64,000 nt of DNA from Methylobacteriaceae bacterium (GTDB lineage: Bacteria > Pseudomonadota > Alphaproteobacteria > Rhizobiales > Beijerinckiaceae): positions 124,001 to 188,000 of the forward strand of contig CANEZL010000001.1 in assembly GCA_947444195.1 (NCBI GenBank), read 5' to 3'. This document shows, in pieces, positions 9,358 through 17,471 of this stretch. A program made the position numbers and the translations under genes. Within the stretch, counting starts at the first letter, position 1. Each line of letters opens with the position of its first letter. The notes under the pieces were generated by a model, which ran no database searches, was not told where the DNA came from, and was given only the letters and a program-made list of their open reading frames with translations.

Positions 9358-11069
9358 GCGCCTGCTGGTCCCTGGCCCTGCGGGCGGCCCGGCTCGCCGC
9401 CGCCGATCCGCGGGCCTGCGGCGGCGTGGTGGTCCGGGCCGGGGCCGGGCCGGTGCGCGACCGCTGGCTCGATCACCTGCGCGCCTGCCTCGGGCCCGGG
9501 CGCCCCGTGCTGCGCCTGCCGGCGGGAATCGCCGACGACCGCCTCCTCGGCGGGCTCGACCTCGCCGCGACCCTCGCCGCCGGGCGTCCCGTCGCCCAGA
9601 CCGGGCTCCTCGCCGCGGCCGATGGCGGCATCCTCGTCGTGCCGATGGCCGAGCGCCTCTCCCCCGGCACCGCCGCCCGCCTCGCGGCCGTCCTCGACAC
9701 GGGCAGCGTCCGGGTGGAGCGCGACGGCCTCGCCGCCACGCGCCCGGCCCGGATCGGCCTCGTCCTCCTCGACGAGGGCGCGACCCCGGAGGAGGGCGTG
9801 CCGGAGGCGCTGGCCGACCGCCTCGCCTTCCACCTCGACCTCACCGGGCTCGCCTGGGGCGACACCGAGGCCCCCGCCGCGCCGACCCCCGCCGCCGACC
9901 GCGCCCACGATCCGGATTCGGCCGTCGCCGACCTCTGCGCGGCGGCCGCCGGCCTCGGCATCCCGTCCCTGCGCGCGCCGCTCCTCGCCATGCGCGTCGC
10001 CCGCGCGGCGGCGGCCTGCGACGGCCTCCAAACCGTCGGCGCGGCGCATGTGCGCGAGGCCGCCGCCCTCGTCCTGGGGCCGCGGGCGTGCCGGATTCCG
10101 CCGCCGGAGGAAATGCCGGAGGGGGCGGAGCCGCCGGGGGACGCGCGTACCGACGCAGCGCCTTCTGAGGACGACGCCCGCACGGCGCCCCAGGCCGAGA
10201 GCGTGATCGAGGCCAAGAGCGTGATCGAGGCCGCGCGCGCGGCGATTCCCGCGGGCCTCCTCGCCCGGCTCGTGGAGGGCAGCCGCCGGGGCGCCGCCGC
10301 GAAGGCCGGCCGGAGCGGCGCGCCGCAGCAGGCCAAGCGCTCCGGCCGGCCGGCCGGGACGCGGCCCGGCCACCCCCGGGAGGGCCGGTTCGCCCTCATC
10401 GACACCCTGCGCGCCGCCGCGCCCTGGCAGCGGCTCCGCGGAGCCCCAGAGCCGGACGGTCCCCGCATCCGGGTGCGGGCTTGCGACTTCCGGATCGCGC
10501 GCTTCCGCCAGCACAGCGAGACCACCACGATCTTCGCGGTGGACGCTTCCGGTTCGGCGGCCCTCGAACGGCTGGCCGAGGCGAAGGGCGCCGTCGAGTC
10601 GCTTCTCGCCGAGGCCTATATCCGCCGGGACCGGGTCGCCCTGGTGGCCTTCCGGGGGAGCGGCGCGGAGATCCTGCTGCCCCCCACCCGCGCCCTGGCG
10701 CGGGCCCGGCGGGGCCTCGGCGGCCTTCCCGGCGGCGGCGGCACGCCGCTCGCGGCGGGGCTCGACGCGGCGGGAGAACTCGCCCGCGCGGTGCGGCGGG
10801 GCGGGGGAAGCGCGGTGGTCGTGGTGCTCACCGACGGGCGCGCCAACGTCGCCCGCTCCGGCGCGCCGGGACGGGCCCAGGCGGGCGCCGACGCCCTGCA
10901 CGCCGCCGGCCTGATCCGGGCCGCGGAGATCCGCACGATCCTCATCGACACCGCCGCGCGGCCCCAGGACCCCGCCCGCCGCCTCGCCGAGGCCATGGGC
11001 GCGCGCTATCTGCCGCTACCGCACGCCGATGCGGCCGCCGTGAGCGGCGCGGTGCGCGCCGCACGATAG
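9354..11069 (+). CDS. bchD: BchD, Mg-chelatase subunit with von Willebrand A domain
   Basis: BchD (571 residues) is the platform subunit linking the BchI motor to BchH. It has a degenerate AAA-like N-terminal half, an acidic/proline-rich linker (about 260-330), and a C-terminal von Willebrand A domain from about residue 390. The MIDAS sequence DASGS is near residue 397, followed by [10 protein letters not shown] and [10 protein letters not shown]. The GTG at 9354 overlaps the bchI stop (GTGA) and is taken as the start; the open frame reaches far upstream only as a shadow of hemA and bchI. bchO follows after 9 bases. Confidence 0.94.
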   Translation: MSACWSLALRAARLAAADPRACGGVVVRAGAGPVRDRWLDHLRACLGPGRPVLRLPAGIADDRLLGGLDLAATLAAGRPVAQTGLLAAADGGILVVPMAERLSPGTAARLAAVLDTGSVRVERDGLAATRPARIGLVLLDEGATPEEGVPEALADRLAFHLDLTGLAWGDTEAPAAPTPAADRAHDPDSAVADLCAAAAGLGIPSLRAPLLAMRVARAAAACDGLQTVGAAHVREAAALVLGPRACRIPPPEEMPEGAEPPGDARTDAAPSEDDARTAPQAESVIEAKSVIEAARAAIPAGLLARLVEGSRRGAAAKAGRSGAPQQAKRSGRPAGTRPGHPREGRFALIDTLRAAAPWQRLRGAPEPDGPRIRVRACDFRIARFRQHSETTTIFAVDASGSAALERLAEAKGAVESLLAEAYIRRDRVALVAFRGSGAEILLPPTRALARARRGLGGLPGGGGTPLAAGLDAAGELARAVRRGGGSAVVVVLTDGRANVARSGAPGRAQAGADALHAAGLIRAAEIRTILIDTAARPQDPARRLAEAMGARYLPLPHADAAAVSGAVRAAR

Positions 11070-11078
11070 GGCTTCGAG

Positions 11079-11984
11079 ATGAGCGCGCCTGGCGACCGGC
11101 CCCTCTGGGAGCGCGACGGCGCGGACTGGCCCAACCGTGCGGCGAGCCGCTTCGTGGAGGCCTCCGGCCTGCGCTGGCACCTGCAGGAACTGGGCCCCGC
11201 CGACGCCCCGCCCCTGCTCCTCCTCCACGGCACGGGCGCGGCGACCCATTCCTGGGCCGGGCTGGCGCCGCGCCTCGCCGAGCGTTTCCGGGTCCTCGCC
11301 CCCGACCTGCCGGGCCACGGCTTCACCGACCCGCTCCCCCCCGGCCGGCTCTCCCTGCCGGGCATGGCCGCCGCGGTGCGCGACCTCCTCGGTCGGCTGG
11401 GCGTGGCCCCGGACGTGGTGGTGGGCCACTCGGCCGGCGCCGCGATCCTGGTGCGCCTCTGCCTCGACGGACTGGACCCGCGCCTGCTCGTGGGGCTGAA
11501 CGCGGCGCTCACCCCGTTCCCGGGGATCGCCGCCGTGCTGTTCCCGAGCCTCGCCCGGATGCTGTTCCTCAATCCGATCACGCCGCGGGTCTTCGCCTGG
11601 ACGGCGGATCGCGCCGCGGTGGAGCGCCTGATCCACGGCACCGGATCGCGCCTCGACCCCCACGCCCTCGATCTCTACCGGCGGCTGTTCAGCCGCCCGA
11701 GCCACGTGGCCGGCGCGCTCGGCATGATGGCGAACTGGGACCTCGCGAGCCTCGACCGCACGATCGCGCGGCTCGCCGTGCCCACGCTGCTGGTGGTCGG
11801 CGGCAACGACAAGGCCATCGCGCCCGACACCGCCTTCGCCCTCAAGGACCGGCTGCGGGATGCCCGCGTCAGCCTGCTGCGCAATCTCGGCCACCTCGCC
11901 CACGAGGAGGATCCCGAGCGCGTCGCCGGGCTGATCCTGGACGCCTTCGATGCCCTTCCCGCGCGGGCGCTCGAGGCACCCTGA
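11079..11984 (+). CDS. bchO: BchO, alpha/beta-hydrolase fold Mg-chelatase accessory protein
   Basis: This 301-residue protein has the alpha/beta hydrolase fold. An HGTGAATHSW oxyanion segment lies near residue 46, and the nucleophile elbow is GHSAGAA. An acidic residue in VVGGNDKAIAP and the final histidine in NLGHLAHEEDPE complete a plausible Ser-Asp-His triad. BchO is found with bchI/bchD in purple bacteria and is called a putative Mg-chelatase accessory protein; its substrate is not established. Position and length fit. It ends the bchI-D-O run, and a PpsR-type operator begins 48 bases after its stop. Confidence 0.9.
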   Translation: MSAPGDRPLWERDGADWPNRAASRFVEASGLRWHLQELGPADAPPLLLLHGTGAATHSWAGLAPRLAERFRVLAPDLPGHGFTDPLPPGRLSLPGMAAAVRDLLGRLGVAPDVVVGHSAGAAILVRLCLDGLDPRLLVGLNAALTPFPGIAAVLFPSLARMLFLNPITPRVFAWTADRAAVERLIHGTGSRLDPHALDLYRRLFSRPSHVAGALGMMANWDLASLDRTIARLAVPTLLVVGGNDKAIAPDTAFALKDRLRDARVSLLRNLGHLAHEEDPERVAGLILDAFDALPARALEAP

Positions 11985-12031
11985 CCGGACCGTGCGAAAC
12001 ACGCTTGCGCAGGCGTGTTTGCAGACGATAG

Positions 12032-12049
12032 TGTCAGATTATGTTGACA
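12032..12049. promoter_or_regulatory. PpsR/CrtJ-type operator at the crtI start
   Basis: The sequence TGTCAGATTATGTTGACA fits TGT-N12-ACA exactly, the consensus for the PpsR/CrtJ repressor in purple bacteria. It contains the ATG of crtI (12041-12043). Seen: the palindrome and its position. Inferred: aerobic or light repression of the crtI-crtB-orf50 transcript. Confidence 0.75.
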
Positions 12050-13567
12050 CTCGCCGACTCGCAGAACCCGGCGACGGCCCGCCCGCCGCGTCCCCACGCG
12101 GTGGTGATCGGCAGCGGCTTCGGGGGGCTCGCGGCGGCCGTCCGGCTCGGGGCGCGGGGCTACCGGGTCACGGTGCTGGAGCGCCTGGAGCAGCCGGGCG
12201 GGCGGGCGCGGGTGCACCGCCAGGACGGCTTCACCTTCGATGCGGGGCCGACCATCGTCACGGCGCCGTTCCTGTTCGAGGAACTCTGGGCCCTGTGCGG
12301 GCGGCGCATGGCGGACGACGTCACCCTGGCGCCGATGCTGCCCTTCTACCGCATCCGCTTCCCCGACGGCGCCACCTTCGACTACAGCGGCGATCCGGCG
12401 GCGATGCGGGCCGAGGTGGCCCGCTTCTCCCCGGAGGACGTCGCCGGCTACGAGCGCTTCATGGCGCGCAGCGCCGCCATCTGCCGCCTGGGCTTCGAGG
12501 AACTGGGCCACCTGCCCTTCTCCTCCGCCGCCGACATGCTGCGGATCATGCCCGCCCTGCTGCGGCTCGGCGGCCACCGCTCGGTCTACGACGTCGTGGC
12601 CGACCACATCCGCGACGAGCGCCTGCGCACGATCTTCAGCTTCCACCCGCTGCTCATCGGCGGCTCGCCCTTCCGGGCCAGCGCCATCTACTGCCTGATC
12701 GCGCATCTGGAGCGGCGCTGGGGCGTGCATTTCGCCATGGGCGGCACCGGCCGCCTCGTGGACGGCCTCGTCGGCCTGATCGAGGGGCAGGGCGGCACCG
12801 TGCGGTGCGGCGCCGAGGTCGCCCGGATCGAGGTGGCGGGGGGCCGCGCGGAGGGCGTGACCCTCGCGGACGGCACGCGCATCCCCGCCGACATCGTGAT
12901 CTCGAACGCCGATTCCGCGCAGACCTACCTGAACCTCCTCGGCGGCGCGGGGCGGCGCTGGCACCGGGCGCGGCTGAAGGCGGCCCACTCCTCCATGGGC
13001 CTGTTCGTCTGGTACTTCGGCACCCGCCGCAAGTTTCCGGAGATCGCCCACCACACCATCCTGATGGGGCCGCGCTACCGGGAGCTCATCGCGGACATCT
13101 TCGTCCGCAAGGTGCTGGCGCCGGATTTCAGCCTCTACCTCCACCGGCCCACCGCCACGGATCCGCTCCTGGCGCCTCCCGGCTGCGACGCCTTCTACGT
13201 GCTGGCCCCGGTGCCGAACCTCGCGGGCGGGCAGGACTGGTCCGTCCTCGCCGAGCCCTACCGGCAGGCCATCGAGGCCCATCTGGACGCCACCGTCATG
13301 CCGGGCCTGACCGGCGCCGTCGCGACCTCCCGCGTCACCACGCCGGCGGATTTCGCGAGCGACTTCCTCAGCTTCCGCGGCTCCGGCTTCGGCCTCGAAC
13401 CGGTGCTGACCCAATCGGCCTGGTTCCGGCCGCACAACGCCTCCTCGGCCGTCCGGAACCTCTACCTCGTCGGGGCCGGCACCCATCCGGGCGCGGGCCT
13501 TCCCGGCGTCCTCTCCTCGGCCAAGGTCCTCGACACGGTGGTGCCGGATGCACGCGTCTACGCTTAG
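12041..13567 (+). CDS. crtI: CrtI, phytoene desaturase
   Basis: CrtI (508 residues) is the FAD-dependent desaturase that converts phytoene to neurosporene or lycopene. The dinucleotide-binding motif HAVVIGSGFGGLAAAVRLGA begins near residue 19, and the C-terminal family signature NLYLVGAGTHPGAGLPGVL is present. A stop codon at 12029-12031 lies in frame just upstream, so ATG 12041 is the only reasonable start. It has no clear Shine-Dalgarno sequence and sits inside a TGT-N12-ACA operator. The 3' end overlaps crtB by 20 bases. The number of desaturation steps cannot be read from sequence alone. Confidence 0.95.
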   Translation: MLTLADSQNPATARPPRPHAVVIGSGFGGLAAAVRLGARGYRVTVLERLEQPGGRARVHRQDGFTFDAGPTIVTAPFLFEELWALCGRRMADDVTLAPMLPFYRIRFPDGATFDYSGDPAAMRAEVARFSPEDVAGYERFMARSAAICRLGFEELGHLPFSSAADMLRIMPALLRLGGHRSVYDVVADHIRDERLRTIFSFHPLLIGGSPFRASAIYCLIAHLERRWGVHFAMGGTGRLVDGLVGLIEGQGGTVRCGAEVARIEVAGGRAEGVTLADGTRIPADIVISNADSAQTYLNLLGGAGRRWHRARLKAAHSSMGLFVWYFGTRRKFPEIAHHTILMGPRYRELIADIFVRKVLAPDFSLYLHRPTATDPLLAPPGCDAFYVLAPVPNLAGGQDWSVLAEPYRQAIEAHLDATVMPGLTGAVATSRVTTPADFASDFLSFRGSGFGLEPVLTQSAWFRPHNASSAVRNLYLVGAGTHPGAGLPGVLSSAKVLDTVVPDARVYA

Positions 13568-14699
13568 AGCGCACTCCGCCGAGACGTCCGCCGAACTGGA
13601 TGCCGGCCCGGCGCGCGGGGGCGCGCCGCGGCCGAGGTATCGAGGCCCCCGCCCGCCCCTCTGGGCGATCCCCCATGCCAGCGCGGCCGACCGGGCCGCC
13701 TGCCGGGCGGCGATCCGCGACGGATCCCGCAGCTTCTTCGCCGCCTCGGGCCTGCTTCCGGCCCGCGTCCGGCAGCCGGCCTACGGGCTCTACGCCTTCT
13801 GCCGCCTCTCGGACGACGCGGTGGACGCGGTGGAGGCGCGCGCGCGGCCGGCGGCCTCCGCGCGTCTCGCCGCCCGCCTCGCCCGGATCTACGACGACGC
13901 GCCCGTCGATGCCGCCGCCGACCGGGCCATGGCCGATCTCGTCAAGGCCCACCGCCTGCCCCACGCCCTGCCGGCGGCGCTCATCGAGGGGCTGGCCTGG
14001 GACGCGCAAGGGCGGCGCTACGAGAGCCTGTCCGATCTCACCGCCTATGCGGCGCGGGTGGCGGGCAGCGTCGGCGCGATGATGACCCTGCTGATGGGCG
14101 TGCGCGACGCGGACGTGCTCGCCCGGGCCTGCGATCTCGGGGTGGCGATGCAGTTCACCAACATCGCCCGCGACGTGGGCGAGGACGCCCGCGCCGGGCG
14201 GCTCTACCTGCCCCTGGCCTGGATGCGGGAGGCCGGGCTCGATCCGGCCGCGTTCCTGGCCGATCCGGCCCCGAGTCCGCGCCTGCAAGCGGTCGTCGCC
14301 CGGCTCCTCGCGGCGGCCGAGGGCCTCTACGCGCGCTCCGAGGCGGGGATCGCGGGGCTGCCCCTGGATTGCCGGCCGGCGATCCGGGCCGCGCGCCTGG
14401 TCTACGCGGAGATCGGCCGCGCCCTCGAACGGGGCGGGCTCGATCCGGTCTCCACGCGCGCCCACGTTCCAGGCCGGCGCAAGGCCGCGCTCCTCGCCCG
14501 CGCGCTCCTGCCCCTGCCGGCGAGCGGGGACCGGGCGGCCCCGCCGCTCGCCGAGACCGCCTTCCTGATCGAGGCGGTGGCCGCCCAACCCGTCCCGGCG
14601 CAGGCCGCGTGGTGGGACGTGGCGGGCCAGGCGGTGCGCGTGCTCGACCTCATCGAGGCCCTGCGGGAGCGCGAGGACGCGGTCGCCGTCGGGCCATGA
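13548..14699 (+). CDS. crtB: CrtB, phytoene synthase
   Basis: This 383-residue prenyltransferase joins two geranylgeranyl diphosphates head to head to give phytoene. The first aspartate-rich motif is in RLSDDAVDAVEA, and the second is NIARDVGEDARAGRLYLP. The ATG at 13548 overlaps crtI; the N-terminal 45 residues are poorly conserved, so a later start near the PLWAIPH segment is possible. The stop overlaps orf50 as ATGA. The crtI-crtB pair is the usual arrangement in photosynthesis clusters. Confidence 0.94.
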   Translation: MHASTLRAHSAETSAELDAGPARGGAPRPRYRGPRPPLWAIPHASAADRAACRAAIRDGSRSFFAASGLLPARVRQPAYGLYAFCRLSDDAVDAVEARARPAASARLAARLARIYDDAPVDAAADRAMADLVKAHRLPHALPAALIEGLAWDAQGRRYESLSDLTAYAARVAGSVGAMMTLLMGVRDADVLARACDLGVAMQFTNIARDVGEDARAGRLYLPLAWMREAGLDPAAFLADPAPSPRLQAVVARLLAAAEGLYARSEAGIAGLPLDCRPAIRAARLVYAEIGRALERGGLDPVSTRAHVPGRRKAALLARALLPLPASGDRAAPPLAETAFLIEAVAAQPVPAQAAWWDVAGQAVRVLDLIEALREREDAVAVGP

Positions 14700-14848
14700 G
14701 CGATCCGCTCTTCGCCGCCTTCGATATCGGGCTCGTCTTCGCGCTGGCCCTCGGCCTCGCGATCTGGCAGCTCGTCGTGCTGAAGCGCGGCATCCGGCGG
14801 GACCGCGACGCGGCCGCCCGGGCGCGCGAGCCGGATCCGCCCGTCTGA
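14696..14848 (+). CDS. Small single-span membrane protein after crtB (orf50)
   Basis: This 50-residue protein begins MSDPLFAAFDIGLVFALALG. It has one hydrophobic span (about residues 8-29) followed by a basic stretch (KRGIRRDRD) and an acidic/proline tail, which suggests an N-out, C-in membrane anchor. Its ATG overlaps the crtB stop (ATGA), so it is likely co-translated. Small membrane proteins of this kind occur beside crtB in some purple bacteria, but no function is recognised. It could help place carotenoid enzymes at the membrane; that is speculation. Confidence 0.65.
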   Translation: MSDPLFAAFDIGLVFALALGLAIWQLVVLKRGIRRDRDAAARAREPDPPV

Positions 14849-14877
14849 GAGCCTGTCCGAGCTTTTTCCCCCGGCCT

Positions 14878-14986
14878 CATACCAGATCCGATCGATCCCT
14901 TCGGGATGGCGGATCCGGGCTTCGCTCAGGCGCCGCGCGGGCTCGGTCGATACGACCCCCGCCTCGATCGAGCGGAGATCGTATCA
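14878..14986. repeat. Two-hairpin repeat, copy A
   Basis: This copy of about 109 bp matches, as reverse complement, copy B at 46867-46964. One end forms a hairpin GATCCG...ATCCC-TTC-GGGAT...CGGATC. The other end forms GATACGA...TCGTATC with an inner CCGC/GCGG stem around CTCGATCGAG. Copy A carries about 11-13 extra bases in the middle (ccgggcttcgctc region). It fills the gap between the convergent orf50 and crtC genes and ends three bases before the crtC stop codon. It may work as a bidirectional terminator. Confidence 0.8.
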
Positions 14987-14988
14987 CC

Positions 14989-15894
14989 TCATCCCGGACG
15001 CGCCCGGCGCGGCATCCGGAAGGGCAGCATCAGCCGCACCAGCGGGTTGGCGAAGCGGGTCAGCGACAGGCTCTCGTGGACCGGCCGCACCGCCTCCCCC
15101 CGCAGGACCGTGGCGATGTGCGAGCGCGCGTAGAACGGCGTGTCCTCGAAGGTCCGCAGCACCCGGGCCCGGCCGTCGTCGCTGCGGGTGCTCCGGGCCA
15201 TCCGCCAGAGCCCGGTCGGGGGCAGCGCGGCGGCCGGCGGCGGCGCGATCTCGCGCGGCGTGCCGTCGGGGGCGAAGCACAGGGTGAGGTTCTGCCCGCT
15301 GCCGTCGCGCCGGTGCACGTCGTAGAGGATGGCGGCGCCCGCGCCGAGATCCGCCCGGCACCACGTCCAGTCCGCGAAGGCGGCCTCGAGGGAGGTCTCG
15401 CCGTGATTGGTGTCGAAATAGGCGGTGCCCCGCCAGGAGACGTCCGGCTCGGTGAGCGTCACCTCCACGGGGGAGCTCGGCGCCATCGGCCACCAGCGGT
15501 GGCGGCCCTGCGCGTCGAGGGTGTGGGGTCCCGGGGTGAAGCCCTCGGGCCGCAGCCGGATCGTGCCGCGCACCCGCGCGGGGATCGGCGCCGCCACCTC
15601 GTCGAGGCGGATGGTCAGGGTGGTCCCGTCCCAGGTGAGCCCGCTCGGCCCGATCCGGATGTGGTCGGCGTCGCGCGCGAGGTCGGCGCGCCCGCGCTCG
15701 GTCATGCAGAAGCGGTTGGCGCGCTCCCCGTAGAGCACGACGTTCACCGCGCAGTGGTCGAACGGATCGCGCTCCGGATCCCAGGCGTAGTAGGGCGAGA
15801 ACACGCTGCCGATGAAGGCGATGATGGTGAAGCCCTGGCGCCCGTCCGCGCTCAGGGCGTCGACGTACCACCACACATAGCCGTCGCGCTCCAC
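14989..15894 (-). CDS. crtC: CrtC, acyclic carotenoid 1,2-hydratase
   Basis: CrtC adds water across the C-1,2 double bond of neurosporene/lycopene derivatives in the spheroidene or spirilloxanthin pathway. The family signature GYVWWYVDALS...GFTIIAFIGSVFSPYYAW is present near the N-terminus, and DVSWRGTAYFDTNHG and WTWCRADLGAGAAILYDVHR lie in the middle. The start is uncertain. The frame is open far upstream inside crtD, but no ATG precedes the conserved region; the GTG at 15894 (301 residues) is the best candidate and overlaps the crtD 3' end by 43 bases. A second GTG eight codons... inside the GYVWW motif would be too late. Confidence 0.88.
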   Translation of the reverse strand: MERDGYVWWYVDALSADGRQGFTIIAFIGSVFSPYYAWDPERDPFDHCAVNVVLYGERANRFCMTERGRADLARDADHIRIGPSGLTWDGTTLTIRLDEVAAPIPARVRGTIRLRPEGFTPGPHTLDAQGRHRWWPMAPSSPVEVTLTEPDVSWRGTAYFDTNHGETSLEAAFADWTWCRADLGAGAAILYDVHRRDGSGQNLTLCFAPDGTPREIAPPPAAALPPTGLWRMARSTRSDDGRARVLRTFEDTPFYARSHIATVLRGEAVRPVHESLSLTRFANPLVRLMLPFRMPRRARPG

Positions 15895-17393
15895 CCGCGT
15901 GTCGAAGCGCGGGCGGCGTTGCGGTCCCGCAGCAGGCTGTCGGCCGCGATCCGGCCCGACTGCGCCGCCATCGGCACCCCCGGCCCCGGATGCACGCTCC
16001 CGCCCGCCAGATAGAGGCCCGGGATCCGCGTGCGCGCCCCCGGCCGCTTGAACGAGGCCGTCCAGCCGTGGGAGGCCCGCCCGTAGAGGGCCCCCGCCGA
16101 TCCCGGGAACAGCTCCGCGAAACCCGTCGGCGTCGTCGTCACCGGCTCTGCCGTCTCCGAGAGGCTCAGCCCGCTCGCGCGCAGGCGCCGCCGCATCGTG
16201 GTCACGCATGTCTCGATCTCCGAGGGACTGAAGGGGCGGGCCGGGGCGTTGGCGAGGCAGAGCAGGCGCTCGGAGCGGTCGGCCGGGACGCGGGTGTCCG
16301 TGCGGTCCTGGGCGCAGACGTAGATGGTGGGATCCTCGGGCAGGGCCCCGCGCCCGATCTGCGCGAACTCGGCGGCGTAGTCGGCGGAGAAGAACACCGT
16401 GTGCCGGGCCAGGGGGAAGCCGGAGGCCCGCGCCTCCAGGCAGAGGGTCACCGCCGAGAGCGAGCGCTCGGCGGCCGGCACGGTCTCGGCGGCGCGGGCG
16501 GCCTCGCGCCCGAGCAGGCCGTCGGCGAGGCCCGCCACGTCGGCGTTGCAGATCACCGCATCGGCGGGCACACGCTCCCCGTCCGCCAGGTCGACCCCGA
16601 CGACGCGCCCGCGCGCGACGGCGATCCCCCTGGCCGGGGTCCCGTAGCGGAAGCGCGCGCCCCGCGCGGCGGCGAGTTCGGCGACGGCCCCGGCGAGGCG
16701 GCTGAGGCCGCCGCCCACGTGCCAGACGCCCCGGCTCTCCACGTGGGCCACCAGCATCAGGGTGGCGGGGGCGGCGAAGGGCGAGGAGCCGCAATAGGTG
16801 GCGTAGCGCCCGAAGAGCTGGCGCAGGCGCGGATCGGCGAAATAGGTGCCGAGCGCGCTCCACAGGGTGGTGAAGGGCTGGATCCGCCAGAGGTCGCCCA
16901 GGCCGGAGAGGCCCGCCCGCCGGGTCAGGCCGATCGGGCTCGGGCGCTCGTCGCGGATGAAGGGCCCTTCCAGGGTCTCGTAGACGGCGGCGGCGCGGGC
17001 GCGGAAGCGCCGATACCCGTCCCGCTCGCCCGGGCCCGCGAAGGCGGCGATGGCGGCCTCCGTGGCCTCGGGATCGGCGAGGAGGTCGAGGCTCTCGCCC
17101 GGGCCCCAGGCGTGGCGCGCGAGCAGGCCGGCGGGGGCGAGGTCCACGTGGGCGGCGAGGTCCGCGCCGCACTCGGCGAACAGCTCCTCGAACACCCAGC
17201 GCATGGTGAAGACGGTGGGGCCGGCCTCCACCGCGCTGCCGCCCACCGCGACGCTGCGCATCTTGCCCCCGGGGCGGTGCGCCCGCTCCAGGACGGTGAC
17301 GTCGAGCCCGGCATGGGCGAGCCGCAGGGCCGCCGCCAGACCGCCGATGCCGGCACCGATGACGACGACCTCCAACGGCGCCCCTCCCGTCAC
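15852..17393 (-). CDS. crtD: CrtD, methoxyneurosporene/hydroxyneurosporene 3,4-desaturase
   Basis: CrtD is a CrtI-like FAD desaturase acting at C-3,4 of hydroxylated or methoxylated carotenoids. The FAD motif VVVIGAGIGGLAAALRLAHA lies at the N-terminus. The C-terminal signature GLYLAGGSVHPGPGVPMAA is typical of CrtD rather than CrtI, which here has VGAGTHPGAGLP. Two starts are possible: GTG 17393 (513 residues), or TTG 17375 (507 residues), which has a strong gggagggg ribosome-binding site. The gene runs left from a control region shared with crtE, and overlaps crtC. Confidence 0.92.
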   Translation of the reverse strand: MTGGAPLEVVVIGAGIGGLAAALRLAHAGLDVTVLERAHRPGGKMRSVAVGGSAVEAGPTVFTMRWVFEELFAECGADLAAHVDLAPAGLLARHAWGPGESLDLLADPEATEAAIAAFAGPGERDGYRRFRARAAAVYETLEGPFIRDERPSPIGLTRRAGLSGLGDLWRIQPFTTLWSALGTYFADPRLRQLFGRYATYCGSSPFAAPATLMLVAHVESRGVWHVGGGLSRLAGAVAELAAARGARFRYGTPARGIAVARGRVVGVDLADGERVPADAVICNADVAGLADGLLGREAARAAETVPAAERSLSAVTLCLEARASGFPLARHTVFFSADYAAEFAQIGRGALPEDPTIYVCAQDRTDTRVPADRSERLLCLANAPARPFSPSEIETCVTTMRRRLRASGLSLSETAEPVTTTPTGFAELFPGSAGALYGRASHGWTASFKRPGARTRIPGLYLAGGSVHPGPGVPMAAQSGRIAADSLLRDRNAARASTRGWSATAMCGGTSTP

Positions 17394-17413
17394 CTGAAAC
17401 GACCTTGACCCAG

Positions 17414-17431
17414 TGTCAATTAATATTGACA
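17414..17431. promoter_or_regulatory. PpsR/CrtJ-type operator between crtD and crtE
   Basis: TGTCAATTAATATTGACA is an almost perfect palindrome and an exact TGT-N12-ACA site, in the 78-base divergent gap between crtD (start 17393, leftward) and crtE (17472, rightward). A weak half-site (right arm ACA at 17455-17457) lies one 26-bp step downstream. Repression of both transcripts by PpsR is inferred from consensus and position. Confidence 0.8.
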
Positions 17432-17471
17432 CTACGATCCAGCAATAACAAGTGACACGGGAGGAACCGAG

